A DNA stretch of 64,000 nt from Tannerellaceae bacterium (GCA_021204405.1 JAJPZJ010000069.1:62001-126000), one strand, 5' to 3'; shown: positions 8,739 to 19,511, numbered from the stretch's first letter. A program made the numbers and translations. Notes: a model not told the origin generated them from the letters alone.

Positions 8739-10664
8739 TTACCAGGTCAGGTTACCGATTACCGGCCGCCTGTCTGACTGGGCCCGCTTCTCCAGTTCCC
8801 CGATGGTAAGCGTTATTACTTTACCAACCGGCTCTTCTCCCCTGTAGGTAACCACACGCAACCACGTTGCGTTTTTAAGTACCCGTAAAGGCTCTCTGTA
8901 CAAGGAGGTATAACGGTCAGGATCAGTATTATCAAATGTATAATAGATATCCAATCCGGGTATTTCCGTACTTAATTCAATAATAAGTTCGTCATCCGGT
9001 AAGAGGTAAGGTGTAATAATGGCGTTATACATGCTACGGGCGTAATTCACCTGCGCCTGGTCTGCGCGTTCAAAATGATGCTCCACACGGGGAATAAATC
9101 CTTTCCAATCATTCCGTACCGGACCGCTCCAGAGAACTTCTGCCAATGCCCAGCCCCGTGGCCAGGTCATGTATTCGGCATGCCGGAAAGTAGGTACAGA
9201 TTCTGTCCAGAGGTTGCCCTGTCCTCCCAGGATCATTTCTTCGGGAACATCTTCCGGTACCGGGTTGAAATGATAAGAATCTGTTAGGCGTGCCATCGAA
9301 TAGGTATCCGGTTCTACGGAAGGTTCTCCCTGATAGAGGTCCAGATAACAATGGCTGGCGGGTGTCATAATCACATGATGACCGGCTTCAGCAGCTTTTA
9401 TCCCTCCTTCCATTCCGCGCCAGCTCATAACAGTAACATCCGGGAATAAACCTCCCTCATGGATTTCATCCCATCCGATCAGTTTTTTTCCTTTTTCCTT
9501 CAGCAAATCTTCCATCCGGTGGATAAACCAACTCTGCAGTTCGTCCACATCTTTTAATCCCTCTTTTTTCATTAACCGTTGGCAATCCGGACATTTCTGC
9601 CAGAAACCTTTATAACACTCATCCCCACCGATATGTACATATTCATCGGGAAAAAGGGCTGCCACCTCTGTTAAGACTTTATCCATAAACTCCAGCGTAA
9701 ACGCTTTCCCTATGCAAAGGCTGTTTTCCACTTCCGTATAAAACTTTTCACCCACATTCACACTGGCCGGAGCCTTTAAACAGGCTAGTTGCGGATAGGC
9801 AAATAAAGCGGCTATCGAATGCCCCGGCACATCTATTTCGGGAATAACTCGTACATACCGTTCAGCCGCATACGCCAGCACTTCTTTAATATCTTCATGG
9901 GTATAATATCCACCATAGGTAGTTGCTTCACCAGGTTGCCAGGGCTCCCGTTGCCACCACTGCCCTACCCGTGGGGCACGCCACGCTCCTTTTGCTGTAA
10001 GTTCAGGTAACGATTTGATCTCCATACGCCATCCCTGGTCGTCAGTAAGATGCCAATGGAAAACATTCATCTTATATTCTGCCAGTTGGTCTATATATCT
10101 TTTCACCTCTTCTTTTGTAAACCAGTGGCGGCTTACATCCAGCATTAATCCACGCCAGGCAAACTGAGGTTTATCTATAATCTCTACGGCAGGAATTTTC
10201 CAGTCTTTTATTGTTATTTGTTTTTCAGTGCTTTTTATTTCCGGAGGTAAAAGCTGTAGAAGGGATTGTACCCCATAAAAAAGTCCCGCAGGCTGATTAG
10301 CAGTTATTTGTACCCCTAGACGAGTAACAGAAAGGGTATACCCTTCTTCTCCCAGGGTTTCGTTTTCATTCAGAATAAGCTCTATTTTACCGTCCTTTTT
10401 TACTGGTAGAGTAAAACCGGTAGCAGTGCTGATTTTCTCATTCAAAAATCCGGCAATATGTAGTAGGTCATCGGTAGCCGGTTGTAGCCGGATAGCAGAA
10501 TGGCGTGTAAGCGTATAAGAGCCATTCGTTACCTCCATATAAACCGGAAGAGGGATAATAGCAGGTTCAGGTAAAACTATTTCTTCTTCCCGTGAAGAAC
10601 AGGAAGCCAGCAATAATAAAAGCAGGCTTAACCAGCCTGGGATTTGTAACATGAGTTTTTGCAT
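8739..10664 (-). CDS. Beta-N-acetylhexosaminidase, GH20 lipoprotein
   Basis: It removes terminal N-acetylhexosamine from glycans, probably at the cell surface or in the periplasm. The chosen start gives MQKLMLQIPGWLSLL, then a lipobox LLASC, so it is a lipoprotein. An ATG 30 bases upstream (10694) would lie almost on the predicted transcription start and is less likely. A GH20b N-terminal domain (about residues 30-155) is followed by the catalytic barrel with WHLTDDQGWR and the Asp-Glu pair of HIGGDE (about residues 348-349). A C-terminal beta domain (YYTFDNTDPD) is of the kind seen in hexosaminidases. It is full-length and intact, with broken genes on one side, and is transcribed alone from its own promoter. 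Confidence 0.9.
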   Translation of the reverse strand: MQKLMLQIPGWLSLLLLLLASCSSREEEIVLPEPAIIPLPVYMEVTNGSYTLTRHSAIRLQPATDDLLHIAGFLNEKISTATGFTLPVKKDGKIELILNENETLGEEGYTLSVTRLGVQITANQPAGLFYGVQSLLQLLPPEIKSTEKQITIKDWKIPAVEIIDKPQFAWRGLMLDVSRHWFTKEEVKRYIDQLAEYKMNVFHWHLTDDQGWRMEIKSLPELTAKGAWRAPRVGQWWQREPWQPGEATTYGGYYTHEDIKEVLAYAAERYVRVIPEIDVPGHSIAALFAYPQLACLKAPASVNVGEKFYTEVENSLCIGKAFTLEFMDKVLTEVAALFPDEYVHIGGDECYKGFWQKCPDCQRLMKKEGLKDVDELQSWFIHRMEDLLKEKGKKLIGWDEIHEGGLFPDVTVMSWRGMEGGIKAAEAGHHVIMTPASHCYLDLYQGEPSVEPDTYSMARLTDSYHFNPVPEDVPEEMILGGQGNLWTESVPTFRHAEYMTWPRGWALAEVLWSGPVRNDWKGFIPRVEHHFERADQAQVNYARSMYNAIITPYLLPDDELIIELSTEIPGLDIYYTFDNTDPDRYTSLYREPLRVLKNATWLRVVTYRGEEPVGKVITLTIGELEKRAQSDRRPVIGNLTW

Positions 10665-10701
10665 AGGATAATTATCTATCAAAGAATATTCCAAATAAAT
10701 A

Positions 10702-10735
10702 CGAAGATAGGTATATTAATAAAAAACACAACAAA
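10702..10735 (-). promoter_or_regulatory. Promoter of the GH20 gene
   Basis: On the minus strand TTG, 19 bases and TATCTTCG (10702-10709) form a near-consensus Bacteroidetes promoter. Transcription would start near 10697, about 30 bases before the ATG at 10664. Confidence 0.55.
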
Positions 10736-10853
10736 TTTCCGCGGCTATCTCTATTGATAATCACAGAAATCCGTTGTGTTTTAACTACATACTTTCCTTG
10801 TGGAAAAGCTTATAGTCTATTTATCTTATAAAAACACCAAGTATTACCCGGAG

Positions 10854-10899
10854 GTAAATACACAATGGCTCTCCCGAAAGAGAGCCATTGTGTATTTAC
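10854..10899. terminator. Strong terminator hairpin after DUF6383 gene 2
   Basis: A perfect 19-bp stem (10854-10872 with 10881-10899) has an 8-base loop CCCGAAAG. It lies 13 bases past the stop codon of the minus-strand gene. Confidence 0.8.
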
Positions 10900-10911
10900 T
10901 TGATTGGTTTA

Positions 10912-13900
10912 TTATTTAACGATAGCTTTTACAGCTTCTTCACCTTCAACAGCTACTACTACGATACCTTTAGGAGCAGCGATAGAAGCATTGTCAGAAG
11001 AAAGAACAGTGTTAGCTATAGTCTGACCAAGAATGTTATTAACAACAACTTTCTTACCAGCAGCATTCAAGATAGTTACTTTACCTTCAGAAGCGATAAC
11101 TTTAACTTCAGTTGTAGTTACTTTGTCGTTGTCGGTAGCAAATTCGTCGTCATCAGCAGCATAAGCATATGTAACGTTGAAAATTAACACGTCATCATTA
11201 GTAGAAATACCTGTTATTTCATCGAAGTTAGATTCTTCAGCTACAGATAAGACTAAGCAACCATTGTTCATCTTCAACCATTGTGCTTTTGTAGGTTGAA
11301 TCCATGTAGAATTATCTTCGCTCATAGATTCAATCAAGAATGAGTTATTAGTATCAATATTATCAATATCTTCATAACGCATTGACCAAGTTACATATTT
11401 ATGATCATCACCGGATAAAGGATAATATTTAACATTTCTAGAATCACTACTCTTAGCAGCTTCAGCCTTAATGGCATCGATATCAATTGTTTCATTATCG
11501 AATTCATAGAAATCATATACATTATTATTCAATACATATAATGAATCCTGAATACGAATTGCGTGTACAAAACCAACACGGTCATAACGATTTCTCCAAA
11601 CTACATCTTCAGTAGTATAATTCTTATATACTTCATTTAAGTTAACCAGGTATTTACCTCTTTCGAAAGCAGGAGCTGCAGGAATAGCGTGAGGACAAGT
11701 ATATTCATTATACGGATTTCCGTTAGGATCAAATCCATGATAATCCTCATCGCAAGGTTTGATATCTCTACCTGCATAGTCTCTACGATCAATTGAGATC
11801 AGATATTGAGGTTTAATATAGCCTAAACCACGTTCTACCCAAGCAGTATCAACAGTGAATACTAATAATTCTTCTGAAGGAGCCTGGTCTGCTCTGTCAA
11901 TACCTAAATAATCAAGGATACCAGGGTTCGGATTAAAGTTTTCGTTACTTTCTACCTGCAAATATTCATTACGATATTTTTCATAGAATCTCATTGCAAC
12001 AGACTCGTCTGTATTAGGAGCATCATCAGCAGGATCTGTACCAAAACGTCTGTAGACAGGAGCATCATTAATTTCGATAGCAAATGCAGACGTACGTTTT
12101 TCAGTCATTTCTTCAGCTTCCAGAAGAAGTGAGTTATCATTAACACCAACTTTACGTAATGAATCAGGCGCCACTCCATAGTAACCTAATGTATCAATCA
12201 AAGCATAATATATAGTATTCAAATCTTCCGTATAATTATTAGCTTTAAAGAAGAAGACAGAAGGCTGAGAAAGATTGTTGTCGCTAGAAACCACGTAGCG
12301 ATTTTCATTATTATGACGGATATAACTGTTTGAAGTATTCTTTTGTTTTAGTCTATAAGCTTGACGTTTCAACTGCACAATACCTGTAACATTTCCTTTG
12401 TAACCATACTCCTCTACTGTTGTATCAGTTCCATTAAGCAAAGTATCTAAAGCAAAGATACCTTTAGACTCAGTAGTTACACATAATTCACTACCTACAT
12501 AGGCTACATAGGCATCATTATCGCCACTTAATCCATGTAAATATTTTAACTGGTAAGAAGTAACACTGATAGAATTATTATCAAATTTTCTATAACCTAA
12601 ATATGGATCAGCTTTGTAATTAGCAGGGTCAGCAATGAAATCAGAAACAGAGAAGTTTCCAGCATCATTATAAAGTTGTAATGCTGTAGCATATTCAAAA
12701 CCAAACTCACGGTTTGTAATCTTAAGCGGAGAGGCTGCTGCTACTTCATCAGTAGTAGTTTGTGTTTTTTCCACAACCCACTGGAATGCAGGCATCTGCC
12801 AAGGTTCAACATTTTCATCAATAGTAACCCACTGAACAGTACTATCACCATAAAGAGGTACTGCAAGATATTTATTACCTTGTTTAATCAAATAAAGATC
12901 TGAAGCAACAGAAGTTGTTCCGTCTGATGAAGAAAGTGAACAAGTTTCAAGACCAAAAGTAATAGTAGTATTGTATGTAGGTTCAATAGAAAGGATAATT
13001 TCTGGCTCATCACTGTTGGTTAAATCCTGTACAGAAACATATTGATTCGTAAAAACAAGTGAAGAGTCAGCCCAATATTTACTATCATTTTCTTTTACCT
13101 GAATTTCTTCAACTTGAATATAAATATTATCATACGTAGGCTCATAAGTAAACAAGAAGTTATATTGTTTTGCCAAAACCGAATCAATACTTTCAGTCCA
13201 TGCAAATTTTAAGAATTTATTTATACCAACATCGTTGGTATAAGCAGTATCAACTCTTAAATACAAAGTCTTACCATCAGCCTCTCTATAAACATTTACA
13301 TAATCAGTTGTATCTACTACATCTGCATCAGTTGTATCTACTACATCTACAGTTTTAAACTTTTGAGCATTAAAAGGATTTTCAAGATCTGTACCTACTA
13401 CATCAGGATTAAACTTCAAAGTTACACCTTGATCTGCTTCCTGCGTACTAATAACTGTATTAATGTCATTAGCACCTAAATAACGTGCTGCAGCAGCTTG
13501 TAAAGTGAATTCGGAATAATTTGCTGTATTATTAATTGCAGCAGTAAAACCAGCTTTTTTAACAGAAACGGTACCATCATCATTTATTACTAGACCAATT
13601 ACAGAGTCAGTTTTAAATGATGAATACATAGTTCCTGGTATCAGATCTGCCTGATATTGAGCAGATAGTGACCATCCACCAATCTCACCTCCTACTACAA
13701 TAGGACCAGAAACACTGTCTTCCTCTAAAGCTGCAATAGCTGCATCTATATGCACATCCAGATACATCCCTGCACCTTTATTTAAAAAATCATACTTAGG
13801 AGCCTGACTTTGGTTTTCATGACTTACAGTCACACACCATAAAGTATTGCCAAAAGGTACAGTTACAACTCCACTTGAATCAGTTGGATCTAATAATGTA

Positions 13901-14139
13901 CTATCATTTACAACAACTAACTGTCCTGATTCAGTAAGCGCTAATACACTACCGGTGGTAGTATCAGCCAATTGGTAAAAGCCCTCATTTTGTCCTTCAT
14001 TTAAGGAAGTAATACGCTCTGCAGTAGCAGTACTATGCTTTTCATTATCCGACCAGCGATACTGAGACTGCGCAGAAACAGAAATAACAGCTCCGAAAAG
14101 CACAACTCCTGTCAAAAAAGTAGAAAACTTTTTGTTCAT
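10912..14139 (-). CDS. DUF6383 family secreted protein, gene 2 (intact)
   Basis: This 1,075-residue exported protein has unknown function. The signal peptide is MNKKFSTFLTGVVLFGAVISVSA. The body is long, acidic and rich in Thr, Asn, Asp and Tyr, with repeated beta-type segments and WVVEK/ITNREF motifs shared with the other two paralogues (WVVEQ, ITNREY and similar). The last 75 residues (VKVIASEGKVTILNAAGKK ... GIVVVAVEGEEAVKAIVK) form a domain built like a T9SS type A sorting signal: short strands, a central G-K-K-V turn, then a final Gly-Ile-Val strand and basic end. I infer export by the type IX system and surface anchoring. No catalytic residues were recognised. It is the only one of the three copies free of breaks, and it has its own promoter, a leader of about 100 bases and a strong terminator. 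Confidence 0.8.
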   Translation of the reverse strand: MNKKFSTFLTGVVLFGAVISVSAQSQYRWSDNEKHSTATAERITSLNEGQNEGFYQLADTTTGSVLALTESGQLVVVNDSTLLDPTDSSGVVTVPFGNTLWCVTVSHENQSQAPKYDFLNKGAGMYLDVHIDAAIAALEEDSVSGPIVVGGEIGGWSLSAQYQADLIPGTMYSSFKTDSVIGLVINDDGTVSVKKAGFTAAINNTANYSEFTLQAAAARYLGANDINTVISTQEADQGVTLKFNPDVVGTDLENPFNAQKFKTVDVVDTTDADVVDTTDYVNVYREADGKTLYLRVDTAYTNDVGINKFLKFAWTESIDSVLAKQYNFLFTYEPTYDNIYIQVEEIQVKENDSKYWADSSLVFTNQYVSVQDLTNSDEPEIILSIEPTYNTTITFGLETCSLSSSDGTTSVASDLYLIKQGNKYLAVPLYGDSTVQWVTIDENVEPWQMPAFQWVVEKTQTTTDEVAAASPLKITNREFGFEYATALQLYNDAGNFSVSDFIADPANYKADPYLGYRKFDNNSISVTSYQLKYLHGLSGDNDAYVAYVGSELCVTTESKGIFALDTLLNGTDTTVEEYGYKGNVTGIVQLKRQAYRLKQKNTSNSYIRHNNENRYVVSSDNNLSQPSVFFFKANNYTEDLNTIYYALIDTLGYYGVAPDSLRKVGVNDNSLLLEAEEMTEKRTSAFAIEINDAPVYRRFGTDPADDAPNTDESVAMRFYEKYRNEYLQVESNENFNPNPGILDYLGIDRADQAPSEELLVFTVDTAWVERGLGYIKPQYLISIDRRDYAGRDIKPCDEDYHGFDPNGNPYNEYTCPHAIPAAPAFERGKYLVNLNEVYKNYTTEDVVWRNRYDRVGFVHAIRIQDSLYVLNNNVYDFYEFDNETIDIDAIKAEAAKSSDSRNVKYYPLSGDDHKYVTWSMRYEDIDNIDTNNSFLIESMSEDNSTWIQPTKAQWLKMNNGCLVLSVAEESNFDEITGISTNDDVLIFNVTYAYAADDDEFATDNDKVTTTEVKVIASEGKVTILNAAGKKVVVNNILGQTIANTVLSSDNASIAAPKGIVVVAVEGEEAVKAIVK

Positions 14140-14247
14140 AATTCTAAATTTAATATTAATACTAAAGTGTTTAAATAATTCTAATCAAAAAAGGCCTTTA
14201 AAGCAAAAGTTAACGTAACTTTATAGAAGGCACAAGAAATTTATTCG

Positions 14248-14277
14248 CAAAAATACATATAATTTTTATTTCCACAA
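14248..14277 (-). promoter_or_regulatory. Promoter of DUF6383 gene 2
   Basis: On the minus strand TTG (14277-14275), exactly 19 bases and TATTTTTG (14255-14248) match the Bacteroidetes consensus. The core TTATATGTATTTTTGC is nearly the same as in the blocks upstream of genes 1 and 3, but here it points at the gene. Confidence 0.65.
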
Positions 14278-14786
14278 TTTATTTTGAATAATTTTTCATA
14301 ATACACTCGCTTTGTTATCGATCCCTACCAGTAATTAGGACGAAAAAGGGGTTTTCACTAACAAAATGCACTATTTCTTACTATATAAACAGGTAACCAT
14401 CCGCATAGTTGCAGGCAAATTAAAAAATTCTGCTGAGTTAGAATAGATTTATCGACATAATATGAATGAGATAGGGAAATAAAAATAGGATATATTATAA
14501 GGTACGCGTGTACAATAATAAATGATAAAAAAGGTTTAGGGAAGCTAGTTGAAGAGAAAAGAGGAAGGTTATCCTTCCATACATATGATTAGTAAATCAG
14601 ATTAAATCTATTAAATAGAAAACAATTAAAACAAAAGAAAATCAAAATTCAGGAATATAGCTTTATTAAATAACACTTAGTATTTCATAAACCCTAAAAT
14701 CCAGCACATATTCTGAAAGGGGGAGTAGGAAGATGGGCTTATTTTTTTAATTCTCGGAGGGTTATTTAAAAAGGAATAGACAAGCG

Positions 14787-14890
14787 CAGATCGGGAGATC
14801 CTTATACCAAATAGGCAGGTAGTATAAAATCCCCTTCAACGAAAAAGAGGGTATTTGAAATACTATCTTTATTTTGTTTTGTCCGATCTG
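14787..14890. repeat. Nested inverted repeat
   Basis: The outer arms CAGATCGG (14787-14794) and CCGATCTG (14883-14890) are exact inverse copies. Inner arms GTAGTAT (14819) and ATACTAT (14860) pair with one G-T. It could be a structured RNA or a small element. The evidence is weak. Confidence 0.3.
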
Positions 14891-14942
14891 AAGTGATCCC
14901 GCTTATTTTTGTTTTTCCTCCTCGCTTAGTTTTTGACTTACA

Positions 14943-15173
14943 CTTCGTTTATTTTCCTTTTAGACCTCGTTTATTTTATTAACAGACCTCGTTTACTTTT
15001 CAGGCAGAGGTGCCTTATTCTTATCCTGATACTTCGTTTATTTTTTCCTGGCTTCCCGGGAGAATCCGGCAAAAAATACTCAGGGCCTGATGGAAAAACA
15101 AACGAACTCTAAAAGAAAAATAAACGAGCTCTCTCCGGATAATAAACGAGCTCTAAAGGGGAAATAAACGAGG
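14943..15173. repeat. Two facing arrays of a 22-base-period CGTTTA motif
   Basis: Left arm: the core CGTTTA occurs at 14946, 14968, 14990 and 15035, in the wider motif CCTCGTTTATTTT or CTTCGTTTATTTT; a degenerate copy may fill the slot near 15012. Right arm, inverted: TAAACG at 15121, 15143 and 15165 and CAAACG at 15099, in the wider motif AAATAAACGAGCTC. Steps are exactly 22 bases within each arm, apart from one 45-base step on the left. Another CGTTTACTT lies at 15188 in left orientation. The sequence between the cores is not conserved. The period of about two helical turns would put the cores on one face of the DNA. Confidence 0.8.
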
Positions 15174-15231
15174 CATTGAATACATCCGTTTACTTGTTAT
15201 GCAAAAGCTTTCTCTCAAGCCATAGGCTTAG

Positions 15232-15292
15232 TCTATCCTAGTAACACCCCGGGCGCTGTCCGGGTCTGGGATAGAGTAGCCCCAAACGGGGC
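15232..15292. repeat. Dispersed palindromic element
   Basis: TCTATCC (15232) pairs with GGATAGA (15269) around an inner CCCGG/CCGGG pair, and GCCCC-AAAC-GGGGC (15279-15292) forms a second hairpin. The style (CCCGGGC...CCGGG followed by a GCCCC/GGGGC hairpin) is similar to the element near ispF. Confidence 0.45.
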
Positions 15293-15503
15293 ATAAAAAA
15301 TCTTTCGTCGAAGGAGATTTGGCTAGGGCTGACCTACGGTTTATAATCCCCGCCAGTCCAGGTATGAGGATCTCCAGATCAGTGGGGGTTGAGAAATCTC
15401 CTACAGCAAAAGAGGGAAACTAACAATCCTTTTTGACCAGGCTAAGATAGAAGAGGCTATCCACCGGGATAATAAAAAAGAGGCTGTCCTAAAAACAGAA
15501 ACA

Positions 15504-15603
15504 GTTTCCCGACTTGATCGGGGATCGCATTAGAACGGTCTTTTTCTTTCTTTTTGTAAGTGAAACTGAGAGTTCCTATGCGATCCCCGCCTTCGCGGGG
15601 AAC
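15504..15603. repeat. Short palindromic element with inverted ends, copy 2
   Basis: The left end GTTTCCCGACTTGATCGGGG is followed by ATCGCA, and the right end is TGCGATCCCCGCC ... GCGGGGAAC. The ends are inverted copies, and the length of 100 bases equals that of the copy at 852-952. It lies just past the 3' end of purL. Confidence 0.6.
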
Positions 15604-15671
15604 TACTTCTGTTTTGTTTTTATGCAAACATACTTTTCAGACATCTCTTTTATGGATTATAAAGTAGAATT

Positions 15672-18600
15672 TTATTTATTGGCTTCTACCCATTTACGGG
15701 CATTTACAAAGGCTTCCATCCAGGGGGTTACCTCATCTGCTTTGCGGTCGTTCGGGTAGTAACCACACTGCCAGGGGAACATGGCGCGTTCCGGGTGTGG
15801 CATTAATGAAAGGTGGCGTCCATCGGCCGAACATACACCAGCTACCGAGGCCGGTGAACCATTTGGATTGGCAGGATAGCCATCGTAATTATATTTAGCA
15901 ATTACATTGTATTCCTTTACATCATATGGGAAAGAGAATTTACCTTCTCCGTGGGCTACCCAGATACCGATCTTGCTTCCACTCAGTGAGCCCAGCATCA
16001 CAGAATTATTTTTAGGAATCTCCAGACTTACGAAATTAGACTCAAATTTATGTGAGTCGTTATGTAACATTTTATGTTTCTCTTTATGCTCCGGATATAA
16101 TAATTCCAATTCTGCCATCAACTGGCATCCGTTACAGATTCCTAAACTCAAAGTATCTTTACGGGCATAAAAATTATCGATTGCCTGTTTTGCTTTTTCA
16201 TTATACAGGATACCAGCTGCCCAACCCTTTGCCGAACCTAATACGTCGGAGTTAGAGAAACCACCGCAGAATATAATAAAGTTAACATCTTCCAGCGTTT
16301 CCCGTCCGCTGGCCAGGTCAGACAGATGGACATCTTTCACATCAAAACCAGCCAGATATAAGGTATAGGCCATTTCACGCTCGCCGTTCGTTCCTTTATC
16401 ACGCAGGATAGCCGCTTTAATACCGGTTGGTTCACGCCGGTCGGCCGAGATACCATACTGAGCAAGCTTACCGGTAAAATCTTTATTAAACTTATATTCA
16501 ACCGGCTGCATCTTATAGTTCTCGAAACGGTTGCCGGCACATACACTTCCGCTCTGTTTTACATCCAGTTTATAAGAAGAAGAATACCATACATCACGCA
16601 TATAGTCGATACCGAAATGATACTCTGCACCTTCTTTAGAAACCAGTAGATGACGCTCATCGGTTGGTTTACCGATCTGTGCAAATCCGACACCAGCTTC
16701 CTGCAAAAGTTTTTCAAATGCTTTTTTCTCTTTTACCTGGACAAGGATAGCCGGATTTTCAGCAAACAGGATCTTAATTAATTCCTTCTCAGCAACTGTA
16801 TCCAGGTCTATTTCCAAACCACCCTCTACATTTGCAAAACACATTTCAAGTAAAGCAGTGATCATACCACCGGCCGAAATATCGTGTCCTGCCAGGATCA
16901 TGTTCTTTTCAATGGCTTCCTGTATTGCGTTAAATGCATCACTAAAATATTCCACATCCGTTACGATAGGAGCCTCATCACCCAGTTTATTTAAAACCTG
17001 TGCAAATGCCGAACCACCTAATTTCAGTGAATCAAAAGAGAAATCTATATAATATATGTAGGTGTTCTTATCATTTACCAATACCGGTGAGACAATCTTT
17101 TTCACATCCGATACTTCTGCACCAGCCGAAATAATAACCGTACCCGGAGCGATCACTTTATCGTCGCCATATTTCTGGGTCATCGACAACGAGTCTTTTC
17201 CGGTCGGGATATTGATGCCCAGTCCACAGGCAAACTCCGAAGCGGCTTCCACTGCTGTATACAGACGGGCATCTTCACCTTCATTGCGGCAGGGCCACAT
17301 CCAGTTGGCACTTAATGAAATACCTTCCAGTTTATCAGCCAGCGGAGCAAATACCAGGTTAGTTAATGACTCTGCAATCGCCATCACCGAACCGGCAGCC
17401 GGATCGATCATCGCCACCTGCGGCGCATGTCCGATAGAAGTTGCAATACCCGCTTTACCACGGTAATCCAAGGCCACTGCTCCCAGGTCGCTCAGCGGCA
17501 ACTGCAATTCGCCCTGACATTGCTGGCGGGCAATCTTACCTGTTACCGAACGGTCTACTTTATTCGTCAACCAGTCTTTACAGGCAACCGCTTCCAACTG
17601 AAGCACATTTTCTAGGTAGTGGTGAATTTCTGATTCTTTATAAACAACAGGCTGGAAAGTCTCTGTTACCGTATGGTCGGTCATTACCGTACGGGGAGGT
17701 TTACCAAACATATATTCCAGTTTGATATCGATCGGTCTTACCCCATCGGCCTGTTCGAATACGAATTGCATATCGTCGGTTGTTTTACCCACCACATACA
17801 TCGGTACACGTTCGCGTTCTGCAATACGCTGTACACGTGCCACATCTTTTTCTTCCATCAGCAGCCCCATCCGCTCCTGGCTTTCATTGCCTACGATCTC
17901 TTTTGCCGACAACGTTGGGTCGCCTACCGGTAATTTACTCATATCGATCTTACCACCTGTCGCCTCGACCAACTCAGATAAGCAGTTAAGGTGTCCGCCT
18001 GCACCGTGGTCGTGAATAGAAACGATCGGGTTCTCATCAGACTCAGCAATGGCACGGATCACATTGGCTGCCCGCTTTTGCATTTCCGGATTAGCCCGTT
18101 GCACGGCATTCAATTCAATACCGCTTGTATACTGGCCGGTATTTACTGAGGAAACAGCTCCCCCACCCATACCGATGCGATAATTATCACCACCAATCAC
18201 AACCACCTTCTCGCCCGGCTTAGGTTCACCCTTCAGGGCATCACGCATATTGGCGTATCCCACACCACCTGCCAGCATAATTACCTTATCGTAACCATAC
18301 TTTTTACCATTCTCTGTATGTTCGAATGTAAGCACCGAACCACAGATTAGCGGCTGGCCGAATTTATTCCCAAAATCAGAAGCTCCGTTAGAGGCTTTAA
18401 TCAGCATCTGTTCCGGCGTCTGGTAAAGCCACGGACGCGGATCTACTATTTTTTCCCATTCACGGGCACCTTCCGTACGGGGGTAGGCGGTCATATAAAC
18501 AGCTGTTCCTGCAATCGGAAGGGAAGCTTTACCTCCACCTAACCTATCACGGATCTCACCACCGGTTCCGGTAGCAGCCCCATTAAATGGCTCTACTGTT

Positions 18601-19358
18601 GTAGGAAAATTATGGGTTTCCGCTTTTAGCGAAATAACCGTTTTAATATCTTTTATTGCAAAATAATCAGGTTTGTCGCCACTCAATGGAGCAAACTGCT
18701 CTACCACCGGCCCTTCGTTAAAGGCAACATTATCTTTATAAGCAGAAACCAGCTTATTCGGATTTTCTACAGATGTTTTCTTAATCAGGTTGAACAGAGA
18801 GCTCTCTTTTTCCTCGCCATCAATTACAAATGTACCACCGAATATTTTATGACGGCAATGTTCCGAATTTACCTGGGCAAAACCATACACTTCACTATCT
18901 GTAAGTTTACGATTCAACTTCTCACTTACTTCATTCAGGTAAGCCACTTCATCTTCACTCAATGCCAGCCCTTCCTGTATATTGTAAGCTGCAATATCTT
19001 CTATATAGATAACCGGATCAGGTTTCTTATCAATGGCAAACAGCTGCTGGTCCAATCCGTTATAGATCCGTTGCAGCATCGGGTCGTGTTCCGCATCACC
19101 GGAAACAACCGGATAATACTCTTCTATACGAGAAATGCCACCAAGACCCATATTCTGTGTGATCTCAACGGCATTTGTACTCCAGGGCGTAATCATCTCC
19201 CGCCGGGGTCCGATATACCACCCCTCCAGGGTCTCTGTTTCTACCAAGGTGGCATTATTAAACAACCAGACAAGTTTCTGAATATCTTCCGCAGGAAAAG
19301 TGTGAGCTGCTTCAACGGCCAGCACCGTTTGTAATGAAGATTTGAAAAATAGAATCAT
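15672..19358 (-). CDS. purL: Phosphoribosylformylglycinamidine synthase (large PurL)
   Basis: It converts FGAR, glutamine and ATP to FGAM in purine synthesis. At 1,228 residues it is the single-chain type, with the FGAM synthase part followed by a class I glutamine amidotransferase. ATP/substrate blocks are seen in [22 protein letters not shown] and in SIHDHGAGG. The amidotransferase triad is visible: Cys in [10 protein letters not shown] (about residue 1075) and His and Glu in MPHPERAMF (about 1188 and 1190). It is intact over 3.7 kb. A -7 element TATCTTTG lies about 55 bases upstream of the start. It is transcribed as a single gene. Confidence 0.95.
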   Translation of the reverse strand: MILFFKSSLQTVLAVEAAHTFPAEDIQKLVWLFNNATLVETETLEGWYIGPRREMITPWSTNAVEITQNMGLGGISRIEEYYPVVSGDAEHDPMLQRIYNGLDQQLFAIDKKPDPVIYIEDIAAYNIQEGLALSEDEVAYLNEVSEKLNRKLTDSEVYGFAQVNSEHCRHKIFGGTFVIDGEEKESSLFNLIKKTSVENPNKLVSAYKDNVAFNEGPVVEQFAPLSGDKPDYFAIKDIKTVISLKAETHNFPTTVEPFNGAATGTGGEIRDRLGGGKASLPIAGTAVYMTAYPRTEGAREWEKIVDPRPWLYQTPEQMLIKASNGASDFGNKFGQPLICGSVLTFEHTENGKKYGYDKVIMLAGGVGYANMRDALKGEPKPGEKVVVIGGDNYRIGMGGGAVSSVNTGQYTSGIELNAVQRANPEMQKRAANVIRAIAESDENPIVSIHDHGAGGHLNCLSELVEATGGKIDMSKLPVGDPTLSAKEIVGNESQERMGLLMEEKDVARVQRIAERERVPMYVVGKTTDDMQFVFEQADGVRPIDIKLEYMFGKPPRTVMTDHTVTETFQPVVYKESEIHHYLENVLQLEAVACKDWLTNKVDRSVTGKIARQQCQGELQLPLSDLGAVALDYRGKAGIATSIGHAPQVAMIDPAAGSVMAIAESLTNLVFAPLADKLEGISLSANWMWPCRNEGEDARLYTAVEAASEFACGLGINIPTGKDSLSMTQKYGDDKVIAPGTVIISAGAEVSDVKKIVSPVLVNDKNTYIYYIDFSFDSLKLGGSAFAQVLNKLGDEAPIVTDVEYFSDAFNAIQEAIEKNMILAGHDISAGGMITALLEMCFANVEGGLEIDLDTVAEKELIKILFAENPAILVQVKEKKAFEKLLQEAGVGFAQIGKPTDERHLLVSKEGAEYHFGIDYMRDVWYSSSYKLDVKQSGSVCAGNRFENYKMQPVEYKFNKDFTGKLAQYGISADRREPTGIKAAILRDKGTNGEREMAYTLYLAGFDVKDVHLSDLASGRETLEDVNFIIFCGGFSNSDVLGSAKGWAAGILYNEKAKQAIDNFYARKDTLSLGICNGCQLMAELELLYPEHKEKHKMLHNDSHKFESNFVSLEIPKNNSVMLGSLSGSKIGIWVAHGEGKFSFPYDVKEYNVIAKYNYDGYPANPNGSPASVAGVCSADGRHLSLMPHPERAMFPWQCGYYPNDRKADEVTPWMEAFVNARKWVEANK

Positions 19359-19410
19359 ATCGTAGATTTATTGAATGTTCCAATAATGGCATTTATTTCT
19401 CTTCGCGCTG

Positions 19411-19418
19411 CAAAGATA
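19411..19418 (-). promoter_or_regulatory. -7 element of purL
   Basis: TATCTTTG on the minus strand fits TAnnTTTG. A TTTG lies upstream, but at only 14 bases instead of the usual 19. Confidence 0.45.
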
Positions 19419-19511
19419 AGGATTTTTCAGTTCAAATAACTGAAAACTTCCTCTTCCTACCCGACAAATTAGGTGAAAAAGACATTATTTGGACATTCTT
19501 AATAAATAAAC

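Larger units (their letters stand above)
14140..15671. other. Long intergenic region rich in repeats
   Basis: About 1.5 kb has no credible coding sequence. From left to right it holds the leader and promoter of DUF6383 gene 2, an AT-rich stretch, a nested inverted repeat (14787-14890), two facing 22-base-period arrays (14943-15173), palindromes (15232-15292) and a 100-base element with inverted ends (15504-15603). Segments such as AGAGGCTATCC and AGAGGCTGTCCT near 15450-15490 are repeated, but I cannot assign them. Confidence 0.6.

Noticed and set aside
14943-15173. CRISPR array
   Set aside because: The repeated unit is only about 10-13 bases with a 22-base step, the two halves face each other, and no cas gene is present.
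15420-15500. Insertion-sequence end (AGAGGCTATCC / AGAGGCTGTCCT)
   Set aside because: The repeated segment is short, no transposase or matching inverted partner is found, and target duplications are not visible.
15514-15759. 81-residue open frame at the end of purL
   Set aside because: It starts inside the palindromic element and overlaps the purL 3' end on the opposite strand.
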